8,852 nt of DNA, taken from the NCBI GenBank assembly GCA_947384095.1, contig CANDFU010000050.1, positions 1 through 8,852 on the forward strand, read 5' to 3'. This stretch comes from an uncultured Roseburia sp. (GTDB lineage Bacteria; Bacillota; Clostridia; Lachnospirales; Lachnospiraceae). The notes below the pieces were generated by a model. It worked only from the letters and a program-made list of their open reading frames with translations. It had not been told where the DNA came from and made no database searches. Position numbers and translations under genes: made by a program. Below are positions 1 through 7,379 of the stretch, in pieces; the first letter of the stretch is position 1, and the number at the start of each line of letters is the position of its first letter.

Positions 1-323
1 ATTTTCAGAAAAAGATGACGTTTGCAGCGATAGCACCGGTCGGCCGGATTTTCCTCGATCCCTGCCTCCGCGAGCTCATCTACCTTTATCACCATATGCC
101 CTGCGCCGAGTTCTGCGGCTGCACGGGCCGCGTACTCTGTTTCCGACGCCGGGTGCAGCCTTGTCTGCATCGTCACGGCACAGACGTCCGCCGTGCCGGC
201 CGCCTCTTTTGCAAGGGCCAGAACAAGGCTGCTGTCCACGCCGCCGGAAAACGCCACGACGACACGCTCTCCTATGTGGTCTGCGACAATCCGTCTTAAT
301 TTTTCAAGCTTTACTCTTTCCAT
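1..323 (-). CDS. larE: LarE-like ATP-dependent sulfur transferase (N-terminal part, cut by window edge)
   Basis: The first 107 residues are visible; the C-terminus lies outside the window. Residues 21-32 form a strand followed by the PP-loop SGGVDSS (26-32), the ATP pyrophosphatase signature of the LarE/NadE/GuaA superfamily. Residues 92-101 read [10 protein letters not shown], a motif typical of LarE proteins. LarE adenylates a pyridinium dinucleotide carboxylate and inserts sulfur, a step in making the nickel-pincer nucleotide cofactor of lactate racemase (LarA) and related enzymes; it is cytoplasmic. The CxxC pair (C97, C100) suggests the [4Fe-4S]-containing, three-cysteine LarE class rather than the sacrificial single-cysteine type of Lactiplantibacillus plantarum; the third cysteine would be off-window. 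The ATG at 321-323 overlaps the end of the Hsp70 gene by 13 bases in another frame. A GGAAG lies too close to the ATG and an AAGGAG about 20 bases away is too far, so translation is probably coupled to the upstream gene. No larA, larB or larC is visible. Family call is firm, exact substrate is not. Confidence 0.88.
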   Translation of the reverse strand, partial: MERVKLEKLRRIVADHIGERVVVAFSGGVDSSLVLALAKEAAGTADVCAVTMQTRLHPASETEYAARAAAELGAGHMVIKVDELAEAGIEENPADRCYRCKRHLFLK

Positions 324-2005
324 TCTTCCAGTTCTTTCAGCCGCTCCTTCAGCTCTCTTCTCGCATCCTCGATCGCCCCTGCATCCCTGGTGCTTAAGGC
401 GTCCTCAAAAGCTCTCAGCCACATATCGAGGAGCACCCGGTCATTTCCCGTGCTCTCTTCGTAGATACGCTCACCCTTAAGCAGCAGAAGACGGTTTTCT
501 TCCTGCTCACGCGGCGGAATCTTTAAGTATGCCAGCTCCTCCATCCGCTTTGCCGCCTCCTCGGGCGTCATATCATTCTCTTTCCCCTTGATGATCTGCT
601 TCTTTACCTCCCCCGTGGAGACGACTCTTACCTCAACCTCCAGCAGGGAATTGATGTCATAGGTGTACGTGACGTCGACCGCCTCCTCCCCCGCCTTATT
701 CTTCGGCACACGGATCTCAAGGCTTCCCAGGTACAGATTGTTTCTGGCAAAGCGGCTCTCTCCCTGCAGCACCCTGACGCGGATAGATTCCTGATTGTCG
801 TGAAGGGTATAAAGACGCTCGGTCCGGCTGGCCGGGATGATCGTGTTGCGCTCTATGATCGGGAAGAAATGTCCCGCCTCGTACATGCCGTGCGCCCGCT
901 CCACCGACACTTCCGTACCCAGCGTAAAGGAACAGACGTCGGTGAGAATCACTTCTTTTACCGCCTCGCGGCGCTCTTTCATCGCGGCCTGAATCGCGGC
1001 GCCCAAAGCGACCGCCTCGTCCGGATGAATCGTCGTATCCGGAAATTTCCGAAACAGCTTTACGATAAAATTGCGCACCACAGGAAGCCTCGTCGCACCT
1101 CCGACCAGCACGATCTCGTCCACCTCCGAGAGGCGGATATGTGCGTCCGCAAGGCTCCGCTGAATGGGCCTTCGGATCTTTTCCAGCAACGGCTCACACA
1201 ATTTTTCGTACTCGTCCAGCGTGGCGGTAAAGGTCCGCTCTTCCCCCTCGTAGGGAAACCGCAACACAACCTCATTTTTTTCGGAAAACTGCTTTTTGGC
1301 GTTCTCCGCTTCCTTGTGCAGCCTCGCCTCCTCTTTCTCTGTCAGCCTGTCGGCCTCCATCTCGTTTTTCTCCAGAAACGCCGTCACAAGCACTTCCGTA
1401 AAATCTTCACCGCCCAGGTAATTGTCTCCCGCCACCGCGCGGACTTCCAGAATATTCTGAAACAATTCCAGAATCGACACGTCAAACGTACCGCCGCCTA
1501 AATCAAATACCAGAAACCGTGTATTTCTCGTCTTTTCATACAGGCCGTAGGAAATGGCCGCCGCCGTCGGCTCGCTGATAATACGTTCGACATTAAGGCC
1601 CGCGAGCTCTCCTGCGCGCTTTGTCGCCTTTCTTCTCTTATCGTCAAAATACGCCGGCACACTGATCACCGCTTCCGTGACTGTCTCCCCGAGAAGGAGC
1701 TCCGCGTCTTCTTTCAGCGAGCGCAGAACGAAAGAAGACAGCTCCTCCGCGCCAAATTCCCGCCCGCCGAGCTTAAATTTTTTTCCGCTGCCCATAGAGC
1801 GCTTAAACACCTGCGCCATCCGCTCCGGGTGCAGCAGGCCATATTCTTTCGCCGTCTCCCCCACCAGAATGTGATTTTCCTCGTCGACCGCGACCACAGA
1901 CGGCGTCAGGGTCTTTCCGAGACGGTTTACAATCATCTTTGCTCCGTCCGCCGCATAGTATGCAGCCAGACTGTTCGTCGTTCCCAAATCTATTCCTATT
2001 ATCAT
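311..2005 (-). CDS. hscC: HscC-type Hsp70 chaperone
   Basis: A complete 564-residue Hsp70, shorter than DnaK (about 640) and close to E. coli HscC (about 556), which it resembles along its whole length (for example [23 protein letters not shown] and [15 protein letters not shown]). ATPase domain, about 1-350: phosphate loop 1 GIDLGTTNS (4-12), K68 in FKRSMGS, connect motif EPTAAA (145-150), phosphate loop 2 [11 protein letters not shown] (166-176), GGEDFT (198-203), adenosine loop VGGATRLP (301-308). The hydrophobic linker is VILTD (352-356). The beta substrate-binding domain follows to about 480, then a short helical lid ending in a charged helix without the DnaK-type disordered tail. As a cytoplasmic chaperone it would bind and release client peptides in an ATP cycle; E. 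coli HscC works with the J-proteins DjlB and DjlC. The start ATG has GAGG five bases upstream. The gene lies 20 bases after the J-like/TPR gene, its probable partner, and overlaps larE. Annotators may label it dnaK-like, but the short lid and sequence favour HscC. Confidence 0.93.
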   Translation of the reverse strand: MIIGIDLGTTNSLAAYYAADGAKMIVNRLGKTLTPSVVAVDEENHILVGETAKEYGLLHPERMAQVFKRSMGSGKKFKLGGREFGAEELSSFVLRSLKEDAELLLGETVTEAVISVPAYFDDKRRKATKRAGELAGLNVERIISEPTAAAISYGLYEKTRNTRFLVFDLGGGTFDVSILELFQNILEVRAVAGDNYLGGEDFTEVLVTAFLEKNEMEADRLTEKEEARLHKEAENAKKQFSEKNEVVLRFPYEGEERTFTATLDEYEKLCEPLLEKIRRPIQRSLADAHIRLSEVDEIVLVGGATRLPVVRNFIVKLFRKFPDTTIHPDEAVALGAAIQAAMKERREAVKEVILTDVCSFTLGTEVSVERAHGMYEAGHFFPIIERNTIIPASRTERLYTLHDNQESIRVRVLQGESRFARNNLYLGSLEIRVPKNKAGEEAVDVTYTYDINSLLEVEVRVVSTGEVKKQIIKGKENDMTPEEAAKRMEELAYLKIPPREQEENRLLLLKGERIYEESTGNDRVLLDMWLRAFEDALSTRDAGAIEDARRELKERLKELEEWKE

Positions 2006-2010
2006 CTTTT

Positions 2011-2014
2011 CCTC
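2011..2014 (-). promoter_or_regulatory. Ribosome binding site of the hscC-like gene
   Basis: On the minus strand GAGG is followed by AAAAG and then the ATG at 2003-2005. It sits inside the 20-base gap after the J-like/TPR stop codon, so hscC can be translated independently while sharing the same transcript. Confidence 0.7.
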
Positions 2015-2025
2015 ATTTCCGCGCT

Positions 2026-5000
2026 TTACTCCTCCGGCAGAATCCCAAGCTTTCTGCCGAGCGTCTTCGTCTTATAATAACACATACCGGAAGACGGCAG
2101 TTTTTTATAGCATTCCCGATAACATTGATACGCCTTTTCCAGATCGCCCTGCGCCTCGTAAAACATCGCATACGCTTCTTCATATTCCACACAGACGCAC
2201 TGTCTGCAGTCTCTGCATATTTTCATCGTTTTAAGGCGCTCTAACCCTTTCTGCGCCTCGTCCATGTTTCCGTTGTAAACCCAGTAATGAACCATATTGC
2301 AGAGATTGACGAACGCGCTGTCCGGGTCGTTCAGATACTGCTCCAGCGGCGGGTATGCATCCGTATCGAAGCAATAATGCTCCTCAATGGCCCGCATATA
2401 AAGCCCGGCCCATTTTTCTGTCTCACCGGCGTCGCCGGCTTCCCAGGAGATACGCATCCGCTCTAAGATCTTTCCTTTGTTTCCCCACCAGTCCTTTTCC
2501 GCTTCCACGCGTCCCATTACCATTTTCTTCGTTGCAAGAGCTTTTTCCATATCCATAAGGTAATAATACTGGATATCCGAGAGATCCTCCCACGCGTCGG
2601 CCGAATCAGACTTCTCTGCAATCGCAAGCGCCTGCCGTTCCAGCTCTTTCGCCTGGCTTTGACTGTGGCAGAGCGTTTTTTCAATCCCCAGCCGGCGGGA
2701 AAGATACCGTTCCTCCGTCATGTTTCCCTTTTCGTAAGACTCTTTTAAAAGAAGAAGGGCATCGTCATAACGTTTCTGCGCTTTATAAAGAAGTACCAGC
2801 TCCCAGTAACACCACGACTGGTCGCTCCCCTCAAACAACCCGATACCTTTCCGGTACCATTCTTCCGCTTCGTCCAGCCTTCCCATCTTCTGGCAGGTCT
2901 CTGCGGCATTTGTATACATTGCCCACCCGTTTTCCTTTGGATCCTCGAGGTTCGCGACCGCTTTTTTAAAATAAAACAGCGCCTGCTGATATTTTTCCAT
3001 ATGGTAAAGAATCCGCCCTTTCAGATTCAGCCCATAGGGGTTCGTCTTATCGAGACGGATGGCCGTATCCGCGTCCTCAGCCGCTTTATCGAGAACACCC
3101 AGCATCCGGTAAATAATTCCGCGCACGCGGTAATCAAACGCACTCTCCGGACTCAGCGCGATCTGGCGGTCTGCATACGGCAGCGCCTTGTAAAGCAGAG
3201 GCACACTGCTGTGATTGTCCCCTTCCCTTTTGTATATCGCGGCAATCTTCCGGTTCACCTCATCCTGCTCCGGATTGATCGACAACGCCTGCTGATAATA
3301 AACAATCGCCTCTTCCCACTCGCCGGCCGCATCGTAACACGCCGCCAGATTCATCGCAGCGCGCTCTGTCATTCCATTCCCGGCGATAAACTTCTGATAG
3401 GCGTCGATCGCTTCTTTATATTTTTTCGCTCCCTGTAAAATATAGGCATACGTATAGTAATATCCGGCGCTCGCCTTAAGCGGCTCGTCCCTGCGCAGGC
3501 CGATCGCCTTCTTTATGTACTCTTCCGCTTTTCCAGGATGCATAAACGGCTCGTAATACTGGCAGTCCTCAATAATCGCCATCTCATAGTATAACTCGGA
3601 CAACTCTTTGTCTCCCGCATTGCCCTCCTCAAACTTCTTCAGCAACGCCTCCGCTTTCCGCAATGCTTCAAAATAAGAGACGTCTGACCGGCATCCGATC
3701 CGCTCACAGCGCAGCGAGAGCACATCCAGCTCAAAGCTCTCTGCCCCTGCTTCCTTCGCCTGTTTAAAAATGCCCTCCGCGTCCTGAAGCTGCCGGTACT
3801 CGATAAACACCTCCGCAGCCAGCTCATACATGGGCGCATATTCCGCATAGATTTCCTTCGCCTGGTAAAACAGATCAACCACTTCCTGTGCACGGCCAAG
3901 CTCGGAACATGCCTTCTGCTTCTGTACCACAGCCGGGAACCATTCCTCATTGTCGGCAAGAATGGCGTCCGCCTGTTCGATCGCCTCCTCGTATTTTTCC
4001 TCAAGTATCAGAAGATCCAGAAGATCCTGCAGAATATTCGGCTGATCCGGCGCAAACGTAAGCGCCTTCTCAAACGCTTCGCGCGCCCTGTTATAGTACG
4101 CATCTGGCGAACCGCCCTCTTTCGCCGCCGCTTCCGCCAGATTCCGCAACGCTTTTCCCTCATAAGAATATGTAAGCGCCGCCTGCCATTTATCATCCGT
4201 ATCTTCTTCCTGCCCGTCCGCACTTTCCTGCTCTGTTTCCCCGCTTTTCTCCTTCTCCTCTTTTTCATCATCCTCCCTCTCTGCTTTTTCGATACGCTCC
4301 ATCACCGCCTCTCTCCAGAGACGGCTCTCCCCGATACTCTCATCATATCGTTCGGCACGGTAATAAAACGTACACAGATATTTGTGGGCATCCTCCATTT
4401 TCTCCAGATACTCCGGATGTCCCAGCATAAAATCGATTCCCTCTTTCACGCGCTCCGTGCGGATATAGCAGACACACATCCGATCCGCGTCTTCCTGCGA
4501 AAGCGTCCCGGCGGCAAGCCTTTCTTCACATTGCAGAAGAAAGGCTTCGTCCAGTTCTTTGAGCATTTCCTGCAGCTTCTCGTCCCGCGAATACCGCGTC
4601 GCAGCCAGGCAATGCCGGATGGCGGCGGCAAGATTTCCCTGCTCCCTCTCATAGATGGCAAGATACTTCTCCGCCAGATAGTATGTCCCCAGCCGCTCTC
4701 CGACATCCTTAAAAACGCAAACCGCTTTTTCCCTGTTCCCACAGCCCCAGAGAACCTCGGCGCCCAGTATCTGTATCTTTGCATTTTCCGGATACCCTGC
4801 TATCAGCTCTTCCGCCGCCTCCGCTGCAGTCAGATCTCCCTGCACGGCGGCCAGACGTGCTTTTGCCAGCCGGTAATACGGATGATCAATCCCAAGCTGC
4901 TCCATCACCGCCACAATCTGCTCTGCTTCCCTGCTGTTCTTCTCCGCCAGCGCATCCTCAAGTTCATATAACCGGTTCTGGAACTGGTCGTAATCCGCCG

Positions 5001-5544
5001 TGTCCTCCCCTTTTATCCATTCAAACGGAAAGTCGTCGCTTCCCTCCAGATCTCCGATCCTGCGAATCATATAGTCGACAAATCCGACCGGCAGATGTTC
5101 CTTAAATTCCGCTTCACACTCTCTGATTCCGAAAAAATTATCCAGCACCCGGTAAACGCTGCTCTTAAGCTGGTAGTGATCCGCCAGAAAGCGAAAAAGC
5201 CTCCATTTTATTTCCTCCCCGTATTCCAGATCGATACAGATTTCATCGGAAAGCAGCCCCTTCCATTCACGCTCATTTAAACGCTTCGGCAGACAAAAAT
5301 ATACCTCTGCAACGCGCCGCATCCACTGCCCTGCCGGAGTGTCATCCACTTCCTCTTCTTCCTCTTTTTCCGGCTCCCTCGCCAGAGCGACCGCCTGCTC
5401 ATATGCTTCCCTGAGGCGCTTAAATCCTTCGGGATCATCTTCGGGATTATTTGCGGCCAGCTGCTCCCTATACGCCCTTCGGATCTGCTCTTCCTCTCTG
5501 GTTTCCGCAATCCCTAACACTGCAAATATCATACTTTTATCCAT
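2026..5544 (-). CDS. Degenerate J-domain protein with long TPR array; likely HscC partner
   Basis: A 1172-residue cytoplasmic protein with no signal peptide or membrane segment. Residues 4-52 look like a J-domain: helix II ([14 protein letters not shown]), a loop, then helix III ([16 protein letters not shown]), with the same spacing as DnaJ, but the HPD tripeptide is NPE (33-35). An acidic run (59-67) leads to an all-helical region (70-200) ending near [20 protein letters not shown]. From about 200 to 1165 the protein is a TPR-type solenoid, clearest at 694-940 ([20 protein letters not shown] and [20 protein letters not shown] are textbook units). A charged low-complexity break (about 418-452) splits it into two halves. 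Near the C-terminus four cysteines form CxxCxxCxC (1110-1118). The start MDKSMIF is chosen because AGGAGG lies seven bases upstream; a longer frame from 5622 adds 26 residues with no ribosome site and breaks the J-domain context. With hscC 20 bases downstream, the likely role is recruiting HscC to clients bound by the TPRs. This role is inference; the fold calls are seen in the sequence. Confidence 0.87.
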   Translation of the reverse strand: MDKSMIFAVLGIAETREEEQIRRAYREQLAANNPEDDPEGFKRLREAYEQAVALAREPEKEEEEEVDDTPAGQWMRRVAEVYFCLPKRLNEREWKGLLSDEICIDLEYGEEIKWRLFRFLADHYQLKSSVYRVLDNFFGIRECEAEFKEHLPVGFVDYMIRRIGDLEGSDDFPFEWIKGEDTADYDQFQNRLYELEDALAEKNSREAEQIVAVMEQLGIDHPYYRLAKARLAAVQGDLTAAEAAEELIAGYPENAKIQILGAEVLWGCGNREKAVCVFKDVGERLGTYYLAEKYLAIYEREQGNLAAAIRHCLAATRYSRDEKLQEMLKELDEAFLLQCEERLAAGTLSQEDADRMCVCYIRTERVKEGIDFMLGHPEYLEKMEDAHKYLCTFYYRAERYDESIGESRLWREAVMERIEKAEREDDEKEEKEKSGETEQESADGQEEDTDDKWQAALTYSYEGKALRNLAEAAAKEGGSPDAYYNRAREAFEKALTFAPDQPNILQDLLDLLILEEKYEEAIEQADAILADNEEWFPAVVQKQKACSELGRAQEVVDLFYQAKEIYAEYAPMYELAAEVFIEYRQLQDAEGIFKQAKEAGAESFELDVLSLRCERIGCRSDVSYFEALRKAEALLKKFEEGNAGDKELSELYYEMAIIEDCQYYEPFMHPGKAEEYIKKAIGLRRDEPLKASAGYYYTYAYILQGAKKYKEAIDAYQKFIAGNGMTERAAMNLAACYDAAGEWEEAIVYYQQALSINPEQDEVNRKIAAIYKREGDNHSSVPLLYKALPYADRQIALSPESAFDYRVRGIIYRMLGVLDKAAEDADTAIRLDKTNPYGLNLKGRILYHMEKYQQALFYFKKAVANLEDPKENGWAMYTNAAETCQKMGRLDEAEEWYRKGIGLFEGSDQSWCYWELVLLYKAQKRYDDALLLLKESYEKGNMTEERYLSRRLGIEKTLCHSQSQAKELERQALAIAEKSDSADAWEDLSDIQYYYLMDMEKALATKKMVMGRVEAEKDWWGNKGKILERMRISWEAGDAGETEKWAGLYMRAIEEHYCFDTDAYPPLEQYLNDPDSAFVNLCNMVHYWVYNGNMDEAQKGLERLKTMKICRDCRQCVCVEYEEAYAMFYEAQGDLEKAYQCYRECYKKLPSSGMCYYKTKTLGRKLGILPEE

Positions 5545-5778
5545 TATGAAACCTCCTGCGTCATTTCTTCTGCTCATCCCTTCACTTTGAAAGTATCGAA
5601 TTTTTATGGCAGGCCTGCGCACTTGCTGCGCTGACCGTACAGCACCAAAATGCCCGTTTTCGGCATTTTATATGCGTCCGCCGACTCCTGCAGACTCCCT
5701 TTCATTCATGGGAGCGCCGAAAACAGCGGCATGGGAGTTTATCGGATAATTCAGCTCATCGTTGTATGTAGATCAGAC
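5545..5778 (-). promoter_or_regulatory. Structured 5' leader of the J-like/TPR-hscC-larE operon
   Basis: About 234 nt lie between the predicted transcription start and the first codon, with no credible reading frame. On the minus strand it can fold in several places. ACTCCC (5733-5738) and GCTCCC (5710-5715) compete for one downstream GGGAGT (5694-5699), and GCCG/CGGC lies between them. An 8-bp hairpin with a seven-base loop, ending in GGCATTTT, spans 5647-5669. GCGCA/TGCGC forms a hairpin at 5617-5631, next to the palindrome GCAGGCCTGC (5609-5618). The 5647-5669 hairpin has its T-run inside the stem, so it would be only a weak terminator. The mutually exclusive pairings are compatible with attenuation or a regulatory leader, but no known riboswitch class is recognised and the region may simply be a degenerate repeat. 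Confidence 0.4.
5552..5557 (-). promoter_or_regulatory. Strong ribosome binding site fixing the start of the J-like/TPR gene
   Basis: A perfect AGGAGG on the minus strand lies seven bases before the ATG at 5542-5544. It decides between this start and the in-frame codon at 5620-5622, which would place the Shine-Dalgarno sequence inside the coding region. Confidence 0.88.
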
Positions 5779-5784
5779 CAGTTT

Positions 5785-5795
5785 ATTATAACACA
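5785..5795 (-). promoter_or_regulatory. Extended -10 promoter for the J-like/TPR-hscC-larE operon
   Basis: The minus strand reads TGTGTTATAAT, a full match to the Gram-positive extended -10 consensus TRTGnTATAAT. At 17 to 18 bases upstream there is only an A-rich stretch (GAAGAAAT) and no good TTGACA, which is acceptable for extended -10 promoters of the vegetative sigma factor. Transcription would start near 5778. It sits just past the terminator of the MATE gene, the expected place for a new transcription unit. No HrcA CIRCE-like operator was seen next to it. Confidence 0.7.
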
Positions 5796-5831
5796 GTTTC
5801 GTCCGGATTTCTTCCTTAATCTTTTATGAAA

Positions 5832-5877
5832 TTGAAAACAGGGGAGGCGGCAAAACTGCCGTCTCCCCTGTTTTCAA
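5832..5877 (-). terminator. Intrinsic terminator after the MATE gene, possibly bidirectional
   Basis: A 21-bp inverted repeat with one G-T wobble and a four-base loop. On the minus strand the GC-rich stem core CAGGGGAGACGGCA is followed by CTGTTTTCAATTTCAT, giving a T-rich tail. The matching A-run on the other side of the stem means it could also act on plus-strand transcripts. It lies about 78 bases after the MATE stop codon and 37 bases before the next promoter. Confidence 0.85.
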
Positions 5878-5954
5878 AGTCAGCACCCCCGCAGGATAAA
5901 TCAGACGTCTGTCCGGCATCCGGCAGCCGCCCGGCTACTGCCCGCAGAAACAAA
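5878..5954 (-). other. 3' untranslated stretch of the MATE gene
   Basis: This short spacer between the MATE stop codon and the terminator holds no gene. It includes the 10-base palindrome CAGACGTCTG (5902-5911) and an imperfect GC-rich stem on the minus strand (GGCAGTAGCC/GGCTGCC, about 5924-5944). Neither has a T-run, and no function is assigned. Confidence 0.4.
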
Positions 5955-7325
5955 TTATAACCCGGAGAGAGCATTTTCTTCCGGCTCTTTCCGATGTTCG
6001 ATTTTGTGCAGAATGGTAAAACAGATCACAGTGGAAAGCACAATCGACATATAATCCGCCACACCCTGCGCATAGATTACGCCTTCAAGGCCGAAAAGAG
6101 CGTTTAAGAGAAACACCATCGGCACAAACACCAGCCCCTGGCGGCAGATCGTGAGAACAAGAGACGGAAGTGCCTTCCCCATTCCCTGCAGCGTATTGAT
6201 ATTCAAAAACAAAATCCCAATTACCGGCCCGGAAATCTGCAGGGCGATCATCATGCCGATTCCGGCCTCAATCACCGCCGCGTCATCGATAAATGCACGG
6301 ATCACCCCTGCCCTTGCGACTACCATGAAAACGGTCAGCACCGTTCCCATAATGATCGCGCACATTCCCGTAAACCGATAAATCTGCTTGAGACGTTTTA
6401 TATTTCTTGAACCGTAGTTGTAACCGATCAACGGCTGGATACCGGTGCAAAGGCCGATCTGCAGCAATACCACCAGCATATTCGCCTTCATTGCAACGCC
6501 CATCGCCGCCACCGGGTTATCCCCGTACGATGCAAGCACATTGTTTAAAATGATATTGGCAAAACTCATCAGAATATTGTTAAGAGATGCCGGAATCCCG
6601 ATTGACAATACGCTTGTCGCAATTCGTTCGCCCGCCTTAAAATCCTTCGGATGAATCGAAAGCGATGACTTTTTTCGCAGAAAATACGACAGATAAAACA
6701 GGCAGGCTGCCATATTCCCCACAACGGTTGCGATCGCTGCACCGGCAACGCCCCAGCCAAGAAGAAGAATCATCACCGGATCCAGAACAATATTGGTCAC
6801 CGTTCCGATCATATTTCCGATCATCGACTCTTTCGCGGCGCCTTCGCCTCTTAAAATATTGCCGAAAGCCGTGCCAAACATGATAAACGGCCCGCCAAAC
6901 GCCACATAAGTCAGATATTCCCGTGCATAACCTACCGTATTTTCACTTGCGCCGATCATATTTAAAATCGGCGACATCCCCACGAGGAACAGAGCCGCCA
7001 TCGCAACGCCAAGCCCCAGCGATCCGTAACAACAGAAAGACGAAATATGTCTCGCCCGATCCAGCCGTCCTTCACCCAGCGCTCTTGAAATCGCAGAGCT
7101 TCCGCCGATTCCGAACAGATTTCCCAATGCCATAAATACCATGAATACCGGCGTAGCGAGAGAAACCGCCGCCACCTGCATTGCATCTTTCGTCTGACCG
7201 ATAAAAAACGTATCCGCCATATTGTAGATCACGACCACAAGCATCGTGATGATGGTGGGAACCGCCATGACAGTCACCGCCTTCGCCACAGGTGCATCCT
7301 CAAACAACTCCTTGTTTTTGTTCAT
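5955..7325 (-). CDS. MATE family efflux transporter
   Basis: A complete 456-residue inner membrane protein with about 12 hydrophobic segments and the two-fold arrangement of the MATE family; length matches S. aureus MepA (about 450). Family marks include the first helix region VPTIITMLVVVIYNMADTFFIGQ (22-44), GNLFGIGGSSAISRALGEG in the first half, and IGIPASLNNILMSFANIILNN with IQPLIGYNYGSRN in the second half. MATE proteins export drugs or metabolites in exchange for Na+ or H+; the substrate here cannot be read from sequence. It is closest in style to the MepA/DinF-type proteins common in Clostridia. The start MNKNKELF is preferred over an in-frame codon 13 residues upstream because AAAGGAGG lies four bases before it and the extra residues are basic and atypical. 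The gene follows the DUF4352-like gene by 54 bases without a visible promoter, and a strong terminator follows it. It shows no break or unusual composition. Confidence 0.93.
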   Translation of the reverse strand: MNKNKELFEDAPVAKAVTVMAVPTIITMLVVVIYNMADTFFIGQTKDAMQVAAVSLATPVFMVFMALGNLFGIGGSSAISRALGEGRLDRARHISSFCCYGSLGLGVAMAALFLVGMSPILNMIGASENTVGYAREYLTYVAFGGPFIMFGTAFGNILRGEGAAKESMIGNMIGTVTNIVLDPVMILLLGWGVAGAAIATVVGNMAACLFYLSYFLRKKSSLSIHPKDFKAGERIATSVLSIGIPASLNNILMSFANIILNNVLASYGDNPVAAMGVAMKANMLVVLLQIGLCTGIQPLIGYNYGSRNIKRLKQIYRFTGMCAIIMGTVLTVFMVVARAGVIRAFIDDAAVIEAGIGMMIALQISGPVIGILFLNINTLQGMGKALPSLVLTICRQGLVFVPMVFLLNALFGLEGVIYAQGVADYMSIVLSTVICFTILHKIEHRKEPEENALSGL

Positions 7326-7329
7326 TTTT

Positions 7330-7337
7330 CCTCCTTT
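7330..7337 (-). promoter_or_regulatory. Ribosome binding site of the MATE gene
   Basis: AAAGGAGG on the minus strand, four bases before the ATG at 7323-7325. The spacing is slightly short but the match is strong, and it supports the shorter 456-residue product. Confidence 0.78.
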
Positions 7338-7379
7338 CCGTGCCGTCAGCCGCATCCCCCGCAATGAAATAACCCCTCT

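Noticed and set aside
800..1501. A 233-codon plus-strand open frame
   Set aside because: It lies entirely antisense to the well-conserved Hsp70 gene, has no ribosome site and its product has no recognisable domain; it is a shadow of a GC-rich coding strand.
4189..4293. Possible gene fusion point or frameshift at the charged low-complexity stretch of the TPR protein
   Set aside because: The frame is continuous, TPR-like helices resume on both sides and composition is consistent with a flexible linker.
4384..4971. A 195-codon plus-strand open frame
   Set aside because: Antisense to the TPR region of the large gene, low-complexity product, no start signals.
5545..5622. A 26-residue N-terminal extension of the J-like/TPR protein
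   Set aside because: It would place the perfect AGGAGG inside the coding region and has no ribosome site of its own; the J-like domain begins right after the downstream ATG.
5647..5669. Hairpin as a strong intrinsic terminator in the leader
   Set aside because: The stem is half A-T and the T-run is within the stem rather than after it, so it is kept only as a possible attenuator element.
5669..5676. A second -10-like element (CATATAAA, minus strand) inside the leader
   Set aside because: No TG extension and no matching -35; clearly weaker than the extended -10 at 5785-5795.
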